In this document: positions 1-6,770 of the stretch, one piece after another
How positions within the stretch are numbered: position 1 is the stretch's first letter
How the letters are laid out: each line of letters opens with the position of its first letter
Assembly: GCF_022664455.2 (NCBI RefSeq)
Contig: NZ_JAKRKC020000003.1
Location: forward strand, 124,001-188,000
Direction of reading: 5' to 3'
From: Actinomadura luzonensis
GTDB lineage: Bacteria > Actinomycetota > Actinomycetes > Streptosporangiales > Streptosporangiaceae
DNA: 64,000 nt
Position numbers and translations under genes: made by a program
Notes under the pieces: model-generated
Told to the model about the DNA's origin: nothing
The model's input: the letters and a program-made list of their open reading frames with translations, nothing else
Databases searched by the model: none

Positions 1-1
1 G

Positions 2-772
2 CAGCGGATCGTCGCCGAGCTACGCGAGAAGATCGCCACGGGCGAGCTCGCGCCGGGCGCGCGGCTGCCGTCCCGTCCGGAGATCATGCGCGCGTACGCG
101 GTGTCGGACGCCGTGGCCAAGCAGGTCGCCCGGGTGCTCATCCAGGAGGGGCTGGCCGAGGCTCACTCCGGGTCCGGCACCTACGTGCGGGAACACCGCG
201 ACCCGCAGAAGATGGTCCGGGCATGGCACCGGTCTGCGCCTTTCGACCCGACCGTGGATCCCGAGAAGCGTGAGCTCACGTGGGAGTACCGTTCACGGAC
301 CGTGCAGGCTCCCGCCGACGTCCGCCGGCGCCTGCTGATGCCCGAGCCGCACGGCGACGAGGAGGACGCCGTCCGCACCGACTACGTCAGGAAGGCGAAC
401 GGCGAACCGGTCGAGCTGTCGACGTCCTACGAGCCGCTGTCCCTGACGCGCGGCACCCCGATCGTCCTGCCCCAGGACGGCCTGCTGGCGGGGCGCGGCG
501 TGGCCGCACGCATGGTGTCCATCGGGGTGGTGATCGACGACTGGCAGGAGGAGGTCGGCGTCCGCATCGGGACGGCCGAGGAGTGCGCGGCGTTGCGGCG
601 GCCACCGGGCTCGTACGTGCTGACGATCGGCCGCACCCACTACGCGCAGGACCGCCCCGTCGAGACGTCCGACATCGTGCTGCCCGCCGAGCGGTTCCTC
701 CTGGTCTACGGCGGCAAGATGCCCTCGCCGGGCGGCGACGGGCACCCGCCTACTGGTCGGCGGGCGCCGTGA
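2..772 (+). CDS. GntR-family transcriptional regulator with UTRA domain (5' partial)
   Basis: The reading frame is already open at the left edge and begins in the middle of the GntR winged helix (QRIVAELREKIATGELAPG, then LPSRPEIMRAYAVS), so the true start lies outside the window. An ATG at 86 falls inside the HTH and is not the start. After the HTH (SGSGTYVRE ends it) comes a C-terminal ligand-binding region with UTRA features (DYVRKANGEPVELSTSYEP; LTIGRTHYAQDRPVETSDIVLPAERF). Proteins of this HutC/UTRA type are usually effector-responsive repressors. The last 23 bases overlap the 3' end of the convergent HTH gene. The effector cannot be deduced. Confidence 0.88.
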   Translation, partial: QRIVAELREKIATGELAPGARLPSRPEIMRAYAVSDAVAKQVARVLIQEGLAEAHSGSGTYVREHRDPQKMVRAWHRSAPFDPTVDPEKRELTWEYRSRTVQAPADVRRRLLMPEPHGDEEDAVRTDYVRKANGEPVELSTSYEPLSLTRGTPIVLPQDGLLAGRGVAARMVSIGVVIDDWQEEVGVRIGTAEECAALRRPPGSYVLTIGRTHYAQDRPVETSDIVLPAERFLLVYGGKMPSPGGDGHPPTGRRAP

Positions 773-1610
773 AGTGCTCGTGGCCCAGCACCGCCAGCAG
801 CCGGATCTGGTCCTCCGCCGCGCTGCCCGGCGCGGGCGTGAGCACCAGGAGCGCCTGCGCCTGGTCCTCGGTGAACAGCGCCTGGCAGTCGACCTCGATC
901 CGGCCCACCTCGGGGTGCACGAGCGTCTTGTGGTCGGCGAAGCGGCGGGCGACCTCGTGCCGCTCCCACAGGGCGCGGAACTCGGCGGACTCCGCGAGCA
1001 GCACCCCCACCAGCTCCGCCGCCCGCGACCGCGGCCCCGCCGCGCCGTACGCGGCGCGCAGGGACGCGACCAGGCTGCGCGCCTGGCGCTCGTGGTCCTC
1101 CGGCGGGTAGACGCGGCGGGCGGCCGGGTCGGTGAACCACCGGTACACGTCGCTGCGCGCCCAGCCGGTGCGCGTGGCCGGGTCGCCGAAGATCGCGACG
1201 GCCAGCCGGTTGGCCACCAGCACCTCGCCGAGCGAGGACAGGATGAGCGCCGGGCTGTCCTCCAGCCGGTCGAGGACGCGCAGCAGAGCGGGCGCGACGT
1301 GCGTGTCGGCGGGCGTGCGGCGCGGCACGTTGTGCCCGGCCAGGCGGTAGAGGTGGTCGCGCTCGTCGGCGGTCAGGCGCAGCGCCCGGGCCAGCGCGGC
1401 GAGCATCTGCTCGGACGGCTGCGGGCCGCGCTGCTGCTCCAGCCGCACGTAGTAGTCGGCCGACATGCCGGTCAGCGCCGCGACCTCCTCGCGCCGCAGC
1501 CCGGGCGTGCGACGGCGCGGGCCGGGCATCAGGCCGACGTCGGACGGGCGCAGCGCCTCACGGCGGCGGCGCAGGAAGTCGGCGAGGGCGGCGCGGTTCA
1601 TGCCTCCCAT
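750..1610 (-). CDS. Helix-turn-helix transcriptional regulator, MmyB-like ligand-binding domain
   Basis: 286 aa. An N-terminal XRE-type HTH (about residues 10-75; TPGLRREEVAALTGMSADYY and VRLEQQRGPQPSEQMLAALA) is followed by an MmyB-type PAS-like domain (about 105-275; LNRL-type stretch ANRLAVAIFGDP, then WFTDPAARRVYPPEDHE). This is a common actinobacterial architecture, typically controlling a divergently transcribed dehydrogenase gene. Here it is divergent from an SDR plus tautomerase pair, which are its probable targets. A GGGAGG lies just before an alternative ATG at 1601, but that spacing is too short, so the start is uncertain by three codons. Confidence 0.88.
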   Translation of the reverse strand: MGGMNRAALADFLRRRREALRPSDVGLMPGPRRRTPGLRREEVAALTGMSADYYVRLEQQRGPQPSEQMLAALARALRLTADERDHLYRLAGHNVPRRTPADTHVAPALLRVLDRLEDSPALILSSLGEVLVANRLAVAIFGDPATRTGWARSDVYRWFTDPAARRVYPPEDHERQARSLVASLRAAYGAAGPRSRAAELVGVLLAESAEFRALWERHEVARRFADHKTLVHPEVGRIEVDCQALFTEDQAQALLVLTPAPGSAAEDQIRLLAVLGHEHFTAPADQ

Positions 1611-1704
1611 TGTGGGACGTCACGGCAGGTGCCAGCCAGGGACCGCCGATCCCCCGATCCGCGGTGCCCTTCCGCGCCCGGCCCCGGGCCGCCAGGGTGG
1701 AGGC

Positions 1705-2463
1705 ATGAACATCGCGGGAAACACCGTCTTCATCCCCGGCGCGACGTCCGGGATAGGTCTCGCCCTCGCCGTCCGGCTGCGGGCGGCGGGCAACACCGTC
1801 GTCATCGGCGGGCGGCGTACCGACCTGCTGGAGCGCCTGGCCGCCGAGCACGGCTTCGGCACCGTCCGCATCGACACCGCCGACCCGGCGTCCATCACGG
1901 AGGCGACGGCCGACGTCGTCGCCCGCTACCCCGACCTGAACGTCCTGGTGGCGATGGCCGGCATCATGCGCGTCGAGGACTGGACCACGCCCGGCTTCCT
2001 CGCCGACGCCGAGGCGACGGTCACCACGAACCTGCTCGGCCCGATCCGGCTCATCGCCGCGCTCACCGAGCACCTCCAGGGGCGGCCCGGCGCGACGATC
2101 GTCACGGTCTCCTCCGGCCTGGCCCACGCGCCGCTGCGGGTCACCCCCACCTACAACGCGACCAAGGCCGCGATCCACATGCTCAGCGAGACGCTGCGGC
2201 TGCAGCTCGCGCCCGCGGGCGTCCAGGTGATCGAGCTGGTGCCGCCGTCGGTGCGGACCGCGCTCCTGCCGGGCCAGGAGACCTCGGACTTCGCGATGCC
2301 GCTCGACGAGTTCGCCGACGAGGTCATGAGCCTGCTCAAGGCGCAGCCCGACGCCGCCGAGATCCTGGTCGAGCGCGTGAAGTTCCTGCGGTTCGGGGCG
2401 GCGCGCGGCGACTACGACCAGGTGGTGGCCACGCTCAACGCCGCCGACCCGCACGCCCGCTGA
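1705..2463 (+). CDS. SDR-family oxidoreductase (DltE-like)
   Basis: 252 aa, classical short-chain dehydrogenase. The N-terminal nucleotide-binding motif TGxxxGxG appears as PGATSGIGLALA (residues 10-21). The NAG-type motif is altered to AMAG, and the catalytic Ser-Tyr-Lys set is visible in VSSGLAHA and YNATKAA. The start ATG follows GGTGGAGG. Such proteins are NAD(P)H-dependent reductases of unknown substrate. It is probably co-transcribed with the tautomerase gene 24 bp downstream and regulated by the divergent MmyB-type regulator. Confidence 0.88.
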   Translation: MNIAGNTVFIPGATSGIGLALAVRLRAAGNTVVIGGRRTDLLERLAAEHGFGTVRIDTADPASITEATADVVARYPDLNVLVAMAGIMRVEDWTTPGFLADAEATVTTNLLGPIRLIAALTEHLQGRPGATIVTVSSGLAHAPLRVTPTYNATKAAIHMLSETLRLQLAPAGVQVIELVPPSVRTALLPGQETSDFAMPLDEFADEVMSLLKAQPDAAEILVERVKFLRFGAARGDYDQVVATLNAADPHAR

Positions 2464-2487
2464 ACCTCTCCCGAAGGAAGGAACATC

Positions 2488-2694
2488 ATGCCGTTCGCCA
2501 ACCTCAAAGTGCCCGCCGGCACCCTCACGCCCGAGTCGAGGAAGAAGCTCCAGGACGCCGTCACCGACGCCTTCGCCGACGTGTACGGCGAACGAGCCCG
2601 CCCCACGACGCTCGTGATCCTCGAAGAGGTCGCCGACGGCGGCTGGAGCCTCGGCGGCACCATCCTCACCGAGGAACTCCTCGGCCGCAGCTAG
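2488..2694 (+). CDS. Small tautomerase-family protein (4-oxalocrotonate tautomerase-like)
   Basis: 68 aa, starting MPFANLKVPAGTLT. After removal of Met the N-terminal Pro-2 is the family's catalytic base. The length and the C-terminal pattern (TTLVILEEVADGGWSLGG) fit tautomerase/MIF superfamily subunits that act as oligomers. A strong AGGAAGGA ribosome site precedes the ATG. It lies immediately downstream of the SDR gene and is likely in the same transcript. Substrate unknown. Confidence 0.8.
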   Translation: MPFANLKVPAGTLTPESRKKLQDAVTDAFADVYGERARPTTLVILEEVADGGWSLGGTILTEELLGRS

Positions 2695-2764
2695 CTCCGG
2701 CTCGAGATGTGGGCACGATCTAGAATCGGGAGCACGGCAAGCTACACGAGGCTACGGTAGGTGC

Positions 2765-3037
2765 GTGTTGAAGGTCATTACTCAGCGTGAGTTCCGGAAC
2801 AACGCAGCCGCCGTCATGAATGAGGTCGAGGCGGGCGAGGTATTCCACATCACCCGCAACGGAGTCGAGATCGCCGAGCTGCGGCCGCTGGCGCGCAGGC
2901 GCCGCCTGAGCGCCGAGGAACTTGTCGCGAAGCATCGGCATCTGCCGCGCGTCGACTACGCGGAGCTGCGCCACGAGGCGGACGACGCCTTCGGCGACGA
3001 TCGCGTCGATGACGACCCTTGGGATCGGCATGCCTGA
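2765..3037 (+). CDS. Type II antitoxin, Phd/YefM family
   Basis: 90 aa from a GTG start. The N-terminal Phd/YefM DNA-binding fold is recognisable (MLKVITQREFRNNAAAVMNE, then EVFHITRNGVEIAELRPL). An acidic C-terminus (DDAFGDDRVDDDPWD) would wrap the toxin. Its stop overlaps the ATG of the PIN-domain gene by 8 bp, the usual antitoxin-toxin order and coupling. Antitoxins of this type repress their own promoter together with the toxin; the upstream 70 bp contains short AT-rich stretches, but no operator could be assigned. Confidence 0.85.
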   Translation: MLKVITQREFRNNAAAVMNEVEAGEVFHITRNGVEIAELRPLARRRRLSAEELVAKHRHLPRVDYAELRHEADDAFGDDRVDDDPWDRHA

Positions 3038-3257
3038 TCGTGACGACTCCGGGGTCATCGACACGTGTGTCTACATCGACCTCGCCGAGATCCCACTCGC
3101 CGATCTCCCCGCCTTTCCTGAGCTCACCGCCATCACTCTCGCCGAGCTTCAACAAGGCGTGGCCCTGGCCAAGGACGCATCCACCCGGGCTGCCCGGATG
3201 GAGAGGCTGGGCGCCGCGATCGCCTCGAGCCGGGGCCTGCCGCTCGTGCCCGTGTGA
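3030..3257 (+). CDS. Truncated PIN-domain (VapC-like) toxin
   Basis: 75 aa, begins at the ATG overlapping the antitoxin stop. It shows the N-terminal half of a PIN RNase: the first acidic metal ligand in SGVIDTCVYIDL and the second in ITLAELQQGVALA. Family members are about 125-140 aa; this one stops after GLPLVPV, 7 bp before the 3' end of the convergent flavoprotein gene, so the two later conserved acidic residues are absent. The DNA beyond the stop is the coding sequence of that neighbour, so a simple frameshift does not restore the tail. Probably an inactive remnant left beside a retained antitoxin. Confidence 0.72.
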   Translation: MPDRDDSGVIDTCVYIDLAEIPLADLPAFPELTAITLAELQQGVALAKDASTRAARMERLGAAIASSRGLPLVPV

Positions 3258-3263
3258 TGGCGG

Positions 3264-4370
3264 TCAGTCCTCTGTGATGCGTTCCAGGCGTTCCAGGGCC
3301 TCGCCGTACTCCTCCACCAGGCCGAAGACCACGTCCTTGGCGGGGCGGACCTGGTTCATGAGGCCGATGATCTGGCCGGCCGGGAAGGTGGCGAGTTCCG
3401 TGGCGTCGCTGCGGCCGATGCGGCGCAGGGCGTCCGAGACGAGCATGAACTGCAGGGGCATCGGCAGCGTCCCCGGCGACTCGGCGGACTCCCACGCCTC
3501 GGTCCACTCGTTCTTCAGCAGGCGGGCCGGCTTGCCGGTCCAGCTGCGGGAGCGGACGGTGTCGCGGGAGGTGGCCTCCAGGATGCGGCGCTTGGCCATC
3601 TCGGGGGTGTCGGCCTCCTCGACGGTGAGCCAGAGGGAGCCGGTCCAGACGCCTTCGGCGCCGAGGGCCAGGCCGGCGGCCATCTGGCGGCCGTTGCCGA
3701 TGCCGCCGGCGGCCAGCACCGGGACGTCCACCGCGTCCACGACCTGCGGGATCAGCACCATGGTGGAGATCTCGCCGGTGTGGCCGCCGGCCTCGGTGCC
3801 CTGCGCGACGACGACGTCCACCCCGACCTCGACCTGTTTGAGGGCGTGCCGGGGCGTGGAGGCGAGGGCGGCGACCTTGACGCCGTGGGAGTGGGCCAGC
3901 TCGACGACGTCGGCCGGGGGCGGGCCGAGGGCGTTGGCGAGCAGCGCGATGGGGTGGCGGAGGGCGACCTCGACCTGCGGGCGGGCGGTGGCGTCGGTCC
4001 AGCCGAGCAGGACGCGGCCGGCGTCGGCGTCCGAGGACAGCGGCGGCACCCCGTGCCGGCCCAGCAGGTTCTCGACGAACGCGCGGTGCCCCTCGGGGAT
4101 CATCGACTGGAGGCGGCCGACCAGCTCCTCGGCCGGGAAGTCGGCCCCCTCGTAGGAGGCGGGCATGACGACGTCCACCCCGTACGGCTTGCCGTCCACG
4201 TGGTCGTCGATCCACTTGAGCTCCATCTCGAGCTCTTCTGGCGTGAAGTAGAGCGCTCCGAGCACCCCCATGCCGCCCGCGCGGCTGACGGCGGCGACCA
4301 CGTCCCTGCAGTGGCTGAACGCGAAGATCGGGAGCTCGATTCCGAACATGTCCGTGACACGGGTCCGCAT
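3264..4370 (-). CDS. Nitronate monooxygenase / 2-nitropropane dioxygenase-like FMN protein
   Basis: 368 aa from ATG at 4370; an in-frame ATG at 4406 upstream is less likely. TIM-barrel FMN protein of the NMO family: the N-terminus MRTRVTDMFGIELPIFAF, AGGMGVLGA, central HSHGVKVAALAS, and phosphate-binding VLAAGGIGNGRQMAAGLALGAEGV are visible. Family members oxidise alkyl nitronates or serve as flavin oxidoreductases in steroid and fatty-acid catabolism (IpdC-type). Two KstR-like palindromes lie 32-100 bp upstream, which favours a lipid or steroid-catabolic role (inference). Convergent with the truncated toxin gene. Confidence 0.85.
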   Translation of the reverse strand: MRTRVTDMFGIELPIFAFSHCRDVVAAVSRAGGMGVLGALYFTPEELEMELKWIDDHVDGKPYGVDVVMPASYEGADFPAEELVGRLQSMIPEGHRAFVENLLGRHGVPPLSSDADAGRVLLGWTDATARPQVEVALRHPIALLANALGPPPADVVELAHSHGVKVAALASTPRHALKQVEVGVDVVVAQGTEAGGHTGEISTMVLIPQVVDAVDVPVLAAGGIGNGRQMAAGLALGAEGVWTGSLWLTVEEADTPEMAKRRILEATSRDTVRSRSWTGKPARLLKNEWTEAWESAESPGTLPMPLQFMLVSDALRRIGRSDATELATFPAGQIIGLMNQVRPAKDVVFGLVEEYGEALERLERITED

Positions 4371-4401
4371 GGCCTGACAATACGTCTGGGAGAACGCCAA
4401 C

Positions 4402-4415
4402 TGCAACGTGTTCTA
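4402..4415. promoter_or_regulatory. KstR-like palindromic operator upstream of the NMO-like gene
   Basis: TGCAACGTGTTCTA matches the published KstR consensus TnnAACnnGTTnnA at all defined positions. It sits 32-45 bp before the ATG of the flavoprotein gene on the minus strand. It partly overlaps an everted repeat GTTCTA-CAC-TAGAAC (4410-4424). Which TetR regulator binds is inferred from the motif only. Confidence 0.5.
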
Positions 4416-4455
4416 CACTAGAACCTTTCGTCGGTACCGGTGAGTAACCTCCAGC

Positions 4456-4469
4456 GATAACCGGTTCTA
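4456..4469. promoter_or_regulatory. Second KstR-like operator inside an 8-bp inverted repeat
   Basis: GATAACCGGTTCTA matches TnnAACnnGTTnnA except for the first base. The surrounding CGATAACC (4455-4462) and GGTTATCG (4475-4482) form a perfect 8-bp inverted repeat with a 12-bp spacer. Confidence 0.35.
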
Positions 4470-4494
4470 GTCCGGGTTATCGGGAAAAGAAAAA

Positions 4495-4516
4495 GGCCCG
4501 CCTTTTCAGGCGGGCC
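4495..4516 (-). terminator. Rho-independent terminator of the DUF3068 gene
   Basis: Perfect 8-bp stem GGCCCGCC / GGCGGGCC with a 6-base loop. On the minus strand it is followed by a T-rich tract (TTTTTCTTTTCC). It lies 18 bp beyond the stop codon of the minus-strand DUF3068 gene. Confidence 0.85.
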
Positions 4517-4533
4517 GGAAAACGCGCGGATTT

Positions 4534-5454
4534 TCAGGCGGCGGCCGGGCGGCGGCGGGCCATGAGCACGCCGGCGAGGACGAGCACCACGCCCACGATC
4601 AGCAGCACCAGCGGGATCACCACGCGCAGCAGGTTGATCTGGCTCTTGCCCTCCTTGGCGTTGTTCACCAGGTCCGCCACGGTCTTGTCGGTCATCTTGG
4701 CGGTGCCGACGAAGGCCGCCGCGCGCTCCACGCCGTCCTGCGTCTTCAGCACCTCGTGGCGCTGCACCTCCTGCTTGACCGGCGAGCCGGTGACCGGCTC
4801 GATCCAGAAGGTGGTCCTGCCGTCGTACCAGCGGTCCACCTGCACGTCGCCGGTGGTGCCGGTGATGCCGAGGACGTTGGCGGGGGCGGTGCGGGTCTCG
4901 GTCTTGGTCGGCGGGACCTGCTGCTCGAAGACGTAGACCGGCAGCCCGTTGACATTGTCCTCGCGCACGAACTGGGCGTCGAACGCCTTCTGCGCCTGCG
5001 CGTTGAACACCTTGTAGGTCTTCTTCTCGACATCGAACGGGAACTTGTAGATCTGCCCGTCGAGCTGGACCGGGGCCTTGTCCACGTTGGAGCCGCAGCA
5101 GTTGACGCCGGCGCCGGTGTAGCGGTTGAAGGCGCTGCGCCGCTCGGACAGCTCGATCTGCGGGCGGCTGTTGGTGACGTCGTTGACGACGGTGGCCTCG
5201 TCCCAGACCACCCGGTCGGAGGTGGCCTCCTTCACGTCGCCGCGCGTGGTGACGATGATGTCGAGGTCGCCGGTGAGCACCTTGAGGTCCTGGAGGGAGA
5301 AGTACTGCGCCTCCTTGGCCTCCAGGCGGGAGATGCCGAACTGGTTCGCCGGCGCGGAGATGATCTTCTCGGCCGCCCAGAATCTCAGCAACGGTGCCAG
5401 GGCGATGAAGAAAGCGCCGAACCCGATGAGGACGAGCGTGGAGATACGACCCAT
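4534..5454 (-). CDS. DUF3068 (PorA-family) membrane-anchored protein
   Basis: 306 aa. The ATG at 5454 is chosen because GGAGG stands five bases before it; a longer start at 5487 is possible. There is an N-terminal membrane segment (ISTLVLIGFGAFFIALAPLLRF), an extracytoplasmic domain of about 240 residues with a Cys pair (NCCGSN), and a C-terminal membrane segment (VVIPLVLLIVGVVLVLAGVL) followed by basic residues. This two-TM layout and length are those of the actinobacterial DUF3068 family, whose function is not established. A strong terminator follows, and KstR-like sites lie upstream. Confidence 0.85.
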   Translation of the reverse strand: MGRISTLVLIGFGAFFIALAPLLRFWAAEKIISAPANQFGISRLEAKEAQYFSLQDLKVLTGDLDIIVTTRGDVKEATSDRVVWDEATVVNDVTNSRPQIELSERRSAFNRYTGAGVNCCGSNVDKAPVQLDGQIYKFPFDVEKKTYKVFNAQAQKAFDAQFVREDNVNGLPVYVFEQQVPPTKTETRTAPANVLGITGTTGDVQVDRWYDGRTTFWIEPVTGSPVKQEVQRHEVLKTQDGVERAAAFVGTAKMTDKTVADLVNNAKEGKSQINLLRVVIPLVLLIVGVVLVLAGVLMARRRPAAA

Positions 5455-5471
5455 CGAGGCCTCCGCATTAG

Positions 5472-5485
5472 TAGAACGTGTTGTC
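5472..5485. promoter_or_regulatory. KstR-like site upstream of the DUF3068 gene
   Basis: TAGAACGTGTTGTC fits TnnAACnnGTTnnA except for the last base. It lies 18-31 bp before the preferred ATG of the DUF3068 gene and therefore probably overlaps its promoter or leader. If the alternative start at 5487 were used, the site would be inside the gene. Confidence 0.3.
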
Positions 5486-5567
5486 ATCAGGTGCGATCGT
5501 CGAGCAACAAAGTATGACAGGGGGTGATCGGCGTCACCGCCGGGCCCACCTCCGCAACCAAATCGAT

Positions 5568-5581
5568 AGAAACAAGTTCTA
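5568..5581. promoter_or_regulatory. Palindromic operator upstream of the acyltransferase gene
   Basis: AGAAACAAGTTCTA matches the KstR-type consensus at 13 of 14 positions. It is the core of a longer dyad CGATAGAA-N5-TTCTATCG (5564-5584). It lies 40 bp before the ATG of the acyltransferase gene in the divergent interval shared with the DUF3068 gene. Its AGAA-N5-TTCT core recurs before the fadE-like and fadD-like genes. Confidence 0.45.
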
Positions 5582-5621
5582 TCGTGGTTTCGCCGGTCCG
5601 TCGGCGAAGGTGGGAGCAGGG

Positions 5622-6770
5622 ATGAAGAGCAGGGACGCGGCCCTCGACGGCGTCCGCGCGCTCGCCGCGCTCGGGGTGTGGCTGCTGCACGTCGGGAGCA
5701 ACACGGGCGTGATGTACCGCGACGGCATGTACGCCTGGCTGATGGCGCGACTCGGCATCGCCGTCCCCATCTTCTTCCTCCTGTCGGGCCTGCTGCTCTA
5801 CCGCCCGTGGGCGCGCGCGGTGATCGAGAATACGGCACGCCCCCGGCCCCTGCCGTACCTGTGGCGCCGGGTGCTGCGCGTCATGCCCGTCTACTGGCTG
5901 GTGACCGCGCTGGCGCTGTGGGCGTGGAGCGGCCTCGACTGGGCCGGCCGGCTCAAGTGGCTGCTCCTGCTGCAGAACTACTTCCCCGGCGACCCCACGC
6001 CCGACGGCCTCTACCAGATGTGGACGCTGCCCATCGAGATGGCCTTCTACGTGACGCTGCCGCTGCTCGCCTGGCTGCTCGACCGCTGGGCGCGGCGCGG
6101 CGGCAACCGGCCGGTGCGGCTGCTGGCCGGCATCGCGCCGCTGCCGCTGGTCTCGGTGGCCAGCGTGATGGTGGCCCGGCTCGGCGACCGGCCCGAGGTC
6201 GGGCTCTGGCTGCCGTACCACCTGGTCTTCTTCGCCTGCGGCATGGCGATGGCGGTGCTGTCGGTGTGGCTCAGGGAGAGCCGGGTGGTCGACGCGCTCG
6301 CGCCGCAGCTCCTGGTGCTGGCGTTCCTGCTGTACGCGCTGCTCAGCACCGGCCTGGCCGGGCCGCGCGAGCTGACGCTGCCCACCCTCGGCCAGTCGTT
6401 GTTCCGGCTGAGCCTGGAGACGGCGGTCGCGGTGCTGGTCGTCGCGCCGTTCGCGCTGGCGCCGCGCGAGGGCACCCTCCGGCACCGGCTGCTCGGCAAC
6501 CCGGTCACCGCCTACCTGGGCCGCATCTCCTACAGCTTCTTCCTCTGGCACGCGCCGGTGATCACGCTCCAGCTCAAGCTGACCGGCGCGCAGCCGTTCC
6601 AGGGCGACTTCCCGAGCGTGGCCGTGGTGTCGTTGATCGTGACGCTGCTGCTCAGCGTGGGCAGCTACCATCTCGTCGAACTCACCGCCCTCAGGCTGAG
6701 CGGGCGCCGGCGAGCACCTGCTCCCCTGCCGGCAGCTCGGGAGGCGGCGCCGGCCGCGCCGGCCGGGTGA
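5622..6770 (+). CDS. Acyltransferase 3 family membrane protein
   Basis: 382 aa, ATG preceded by GGGAGCAGGG. Begins with the family signature RDAALDGVRALAALGVWLLHV, then VPIFFLLSGLLLYRP, and has about ten hydrophobic helices ending in SYSFFLWHAPVITLQLKL. Acyltransferase 3 enzymes move acyl groups onto sugars or other envelope and secondary-metabolite acceptors at the cytoplasmic membrane. Its last 80 bases overlap the 3' end of the convergent aftD-like gene. The envelope glycan genes next door suggest a polysaccharide acceptor (inference). Confidence 0.87.
   Translation: MKSRDAALDGVRALAALGVWLLHVGSNTGVMYRDGMYAWLMARLGIAVPIFFLLSGLLLYRPWARAVIENTARPRPLPYLWRRVLRVMPVYWLVTALALWAWSGLDWAGRLKWLLLLQNYFPGDPTPDGLYQMWTLPIEMAFYVTLPLLAWLLDRWARRGGNRPVRLLAGIAPLPLVSVASVMVARLGDRPEVGLWLPYHLVFFACGMAMAVLSVWLRESRVVDALAPQLLVLAFLLYALLSTGLAGPRELTLPTLGQSLFRLSLETAVAVLVVAPFALAPREGTLRHRLLGNPVTAYLGRISYSFFLWHAPVITLQLKLTGAQPFQGDFPSVAVVSLIVTLLLSVGSYHLVELTALRLSGRRRAPAPLPAAREAAPAAPAG

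Noticed and set aside
4410..4424. GTTCTA-CAC-TAGAAC treated as a separate operator
   Set aside because: Its arms are everted relative to the AGAA-N5-TTCT sites and it overlaps the perfect KstR-like match at 4402-4415, so it is not counted as an independent site.
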